From JAABRU01 sp041390465 (GTDB lineage Bacteria > Desulfobacterota > Desulfobacteria > Desulfobacterales > Desulfococcaceae): a stretch of DNA of 64,000 nucleotides. This document shows, piece after piece, positions 63,034-64,000 of this stretch (within the stretch, counting starts at the first letter, position 1; every line of letters starts with the position of its first letter). Both the position numbers and the translations under genes were made by a program. Location: positions 17,237 to 81,236 of the forward strand of contig JAWKPW010000014.1 of NCBI GenBank assembly GCA_041390465.1, in the 5' to 3' direction. Below the pieces are notes generated by a model. The model had not been told where the DNA came from. It was given only the letters and a program-made list of their open reading frames with translations, and ran no database searches.

Positions 63034-63324
63034 ATGGTCAGACTGCAAATCATATCCGACAGAGACAATATAATTCCTGTGATTCAGGACGCCATAGAAG
63101 CCAAAAGGAAACGCATGGAAATCGGGTTCCGGAAAACAGAGAAGGAAATTCAACGGTTTGAAATAAAATACAATATCTCTTCAGATAAATTTCTTGCTTC
63201 CTGCACAGCGGAAGATCTGGCAGGCGGAGATGAGGATTATATCAGTTGGATGGGAGAACTGAAACTGCGGGATGCCATTCTTGAGGAAATGCAGGCAATC
63301 AGTGAAATCGAATATATTTCTTAA
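63034..63324 (+). CDS. TumA-like antitoxin
   Basis: 96 residues, charged and helical: MVRLQIISDRDNIIPVIQDA, then IEAKRKRMEIGFRKTEKEIQ and RFEIKYNISSDKFL. Its pattern and position in front of a DUF6516 protein match TumA-type antitoxins. GGAGAG precedes the ATG. The end overlaps the toxin start by about 23 bases. Confidence 0.6.
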   Translation: MVRLQIISDRDNIIPVIQDAIEAKRKRMEIGFRKTEKEIQRFEIKYNISSDKFLASCTAEDLAGGDEDYISWMGELKLRDAILEEMQAISEIEYIS

Positions 63325-63706
63325 AGACTGCCTGTCTGAACTCACGGAGATTATCAATGATTATTCCAAAACAGGATTCATTGTATCATCAGAAATTGTG
63401 AGTGATTTCAGGACAGAAAAAATCGGTTTTATCAAAGGGAAAATAGTTTTTTCTGATGAATCTGTTCTTTTTTTCAGAGAGTATCTGGACTTGCGCTGTT
63501 ATATTGACAAAAAGGCTTATTCATTCCATTATCAGGACAGAAACACAAAACTGCTGTTCCGTTATGACAATGCCCTGCATAAACCCGCTCTTGGATTCAA
63601 TGAGCATAAACATACAGCAGAAGACAGAATCATTCAGACATCGGTTCCTGACATGGGAGATATTCTGGAAGAAATTGCACGTGAATATCTCAGCAGGGAG
63701 TGTTGA
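63302..63706 (+). CDS. TumE-like toxin (DUF6516)
   Basis: 134 residues from a GTG at 63302; the frame is open back to 63272. The DUF6516 pattern is clear: FIKGKIVFSDESVLFFREYL, then KKAYSFHYQDRNTKLLFRYD and NALHKPALGFNEHKHTAEDR. TumE proteins inhibit growth unless neutralised by the partner antitoxin, here the overlapping upstream gene. Downstream, in the same frame, a PIN fragment begins. Confidence 0.72.
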   Translation: MKSNIFLKDCLSELTEIINDYSKTGFIVSSEIVSDFRTEKIGFIKGKIVFSDESVLFFREYLDLRCYIDKKAYSFHYQDRNTKLLFRYDNALHKPALGFNEHKHTAEDRIIQTSVPDMGDILEEIAREYLSREC

Positions 63707-63886
63707 CAACTGATTATTGATGTAAGAAAGGCGTTGAACATAGCTGCCCAATTCAATATTTATGCTTATGATGCGTATTTTCTGGAATGTGCATATGCCT
63801 TACAAATTCCCCTGCTTTCTCTTGACAGACGTATCTGTGCGGCAGCGCAAAAACTGAAAATCCGAACTTTGGATATAACAATATGA
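63707..63886 (+). pseudogene. C-terminal fragment of a PIN-domain toxin
   Basis: About 58 residues without a start: VRKALNIAAQFNIYAYDAYF, then LECAYALQIPLLSLDRRICA and AAQKLKIRTLDIT. This is the end of a VapC-type PIN domain (the YDAxxLxxA and LLSLDRR segments). The N-terminal half with the first catalytic residues is missing. Its stop overlaps the next start (ATGA). Confidence 0.65.
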
Positions 63887-64000
63887 AATCATATATATAT
63901 TCAGAAGCACGTCAGAACCTCTCCGAAATACTCGATTTTGCACGTTCTGAGGAAGTCATTATCAAACGGAGAGGCGGAGAATCATTTATCATCAGTTATA
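63883..64000 (+). CDS. Phd/YefM-type antitoxin (5' part, cut by window edge)
   Basis: The first 39 residues: MKSYIYSEARQNLSEILDFA, then RSEEVIIKRRGGESFIIS. The SEARQNLSEIL and KRRGGESFII segments are the Phd/YefM N-terminal DNA-binding fold. The start overlaps the PIN fragment stop, so toxin precedes antitoxin, unlike the common order. The rest lies beyond the window. Confidence 0.75.
   Translation, partial: MKSYIYSEARQNLSEILDFARSEEVIIKRRGGESFIISY

Overview
The window reads as a chromosomal segment of a Gram-negative bacterium of the Desulfobacterota (old delta-proteobacteria), probably a Desulfonema/Desulfococcus-like sulfate reducer. The supporting features are an F0 ATP synthase operon with paired b and b' subunits, a complete Mla outer-membrane lipid-trafficking operon, a FadR-controlled beta-oxidation cluster with a large CoA-transferase, and many dispersed intergenic hairpin repeats. 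This is inferred from gene content; no rRNA, tRNA or CRISPR array is visible to confirm it.

Layout. 1-5.3 kb: an edge-truncated M16 peptidase lipoprotein, an FMN-binding PNPOx-like protein, a DUF523-DUF1722 protein and a GNAT-HDAC-GNAT fusion. 5.36-6.85 kb: IS110-derived and MITE-like debris around a small membrane protein. 6.85-13 kb: a CoA-transferase, a flotillin/YqiJ pair and two unknown genes. 13-17.5 kb: mlaEFDCA, with a degenerate GGDEF-like domain fused to MlaF. 17.6-21.3 kb: atpZ-I-B-(triple c)-c-b'-b with no F1 genes. 21.7-28.9 kb: DHH phosphoesterase, ahcY, metK, panC, a YkgJ-type protein and an HD protein.

28.9-38.3 kb is an accessory, partly decaying zone: a HEPN pair with two frameshifts, a type III mod gene with a broken res joined to the tail of an unrelated PD-(D/E)XK gene, and a glycine-zipper protein, a broken middle gene and an AAA ATPase that look like one system. 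38.4-41.7 kb: TerD, HNH and MipA proteins and an IS110 element with a candidate bridge-RNA region. 41.8-48.7 kb: thiolase, 3-hydroxyacyl-CoA dehydrogenase/enoyl-CoA hydratase, acyl-CoA dehydrogenase and a FadR-type TetR regulator, with three matching palindromic operators. 49.2-54.1 kb is a graveyard of frameshifted genes (RlmL-like methyltransferase, EamA transporter, CoiA-like protein, toxin-antitoxin genes). 54.3-58.2 kb: AlbA/HATPase regulator, DNA methyltransferase and HipA-like kinase. 58.4-64 kb: carB, a TPR-like membrane protein, and a toxin-antitoxin cluster running off the right edge.

Most notable: (1) two kinds of rotor subunit, a two-hairpin-helix c with a two-carboxylate Na+-type site and a six-helix triplicated c whose middle hairpin has lost its carboxylate; (2) two genes, panC and the TetR gene, whose only sensible start codon is AUC behind a strong Shine-Dalgarno sequence; (3) the GNAT-HDAC-GNAT and MlaF-GGDEF-like fusions; (4) families of intergenic hairpins, some in a fixed two-part arrangement. 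Many genes carry single-base indels. Some may be sequence errors, but the decay at 49-54 kb is too dense for that explanation.
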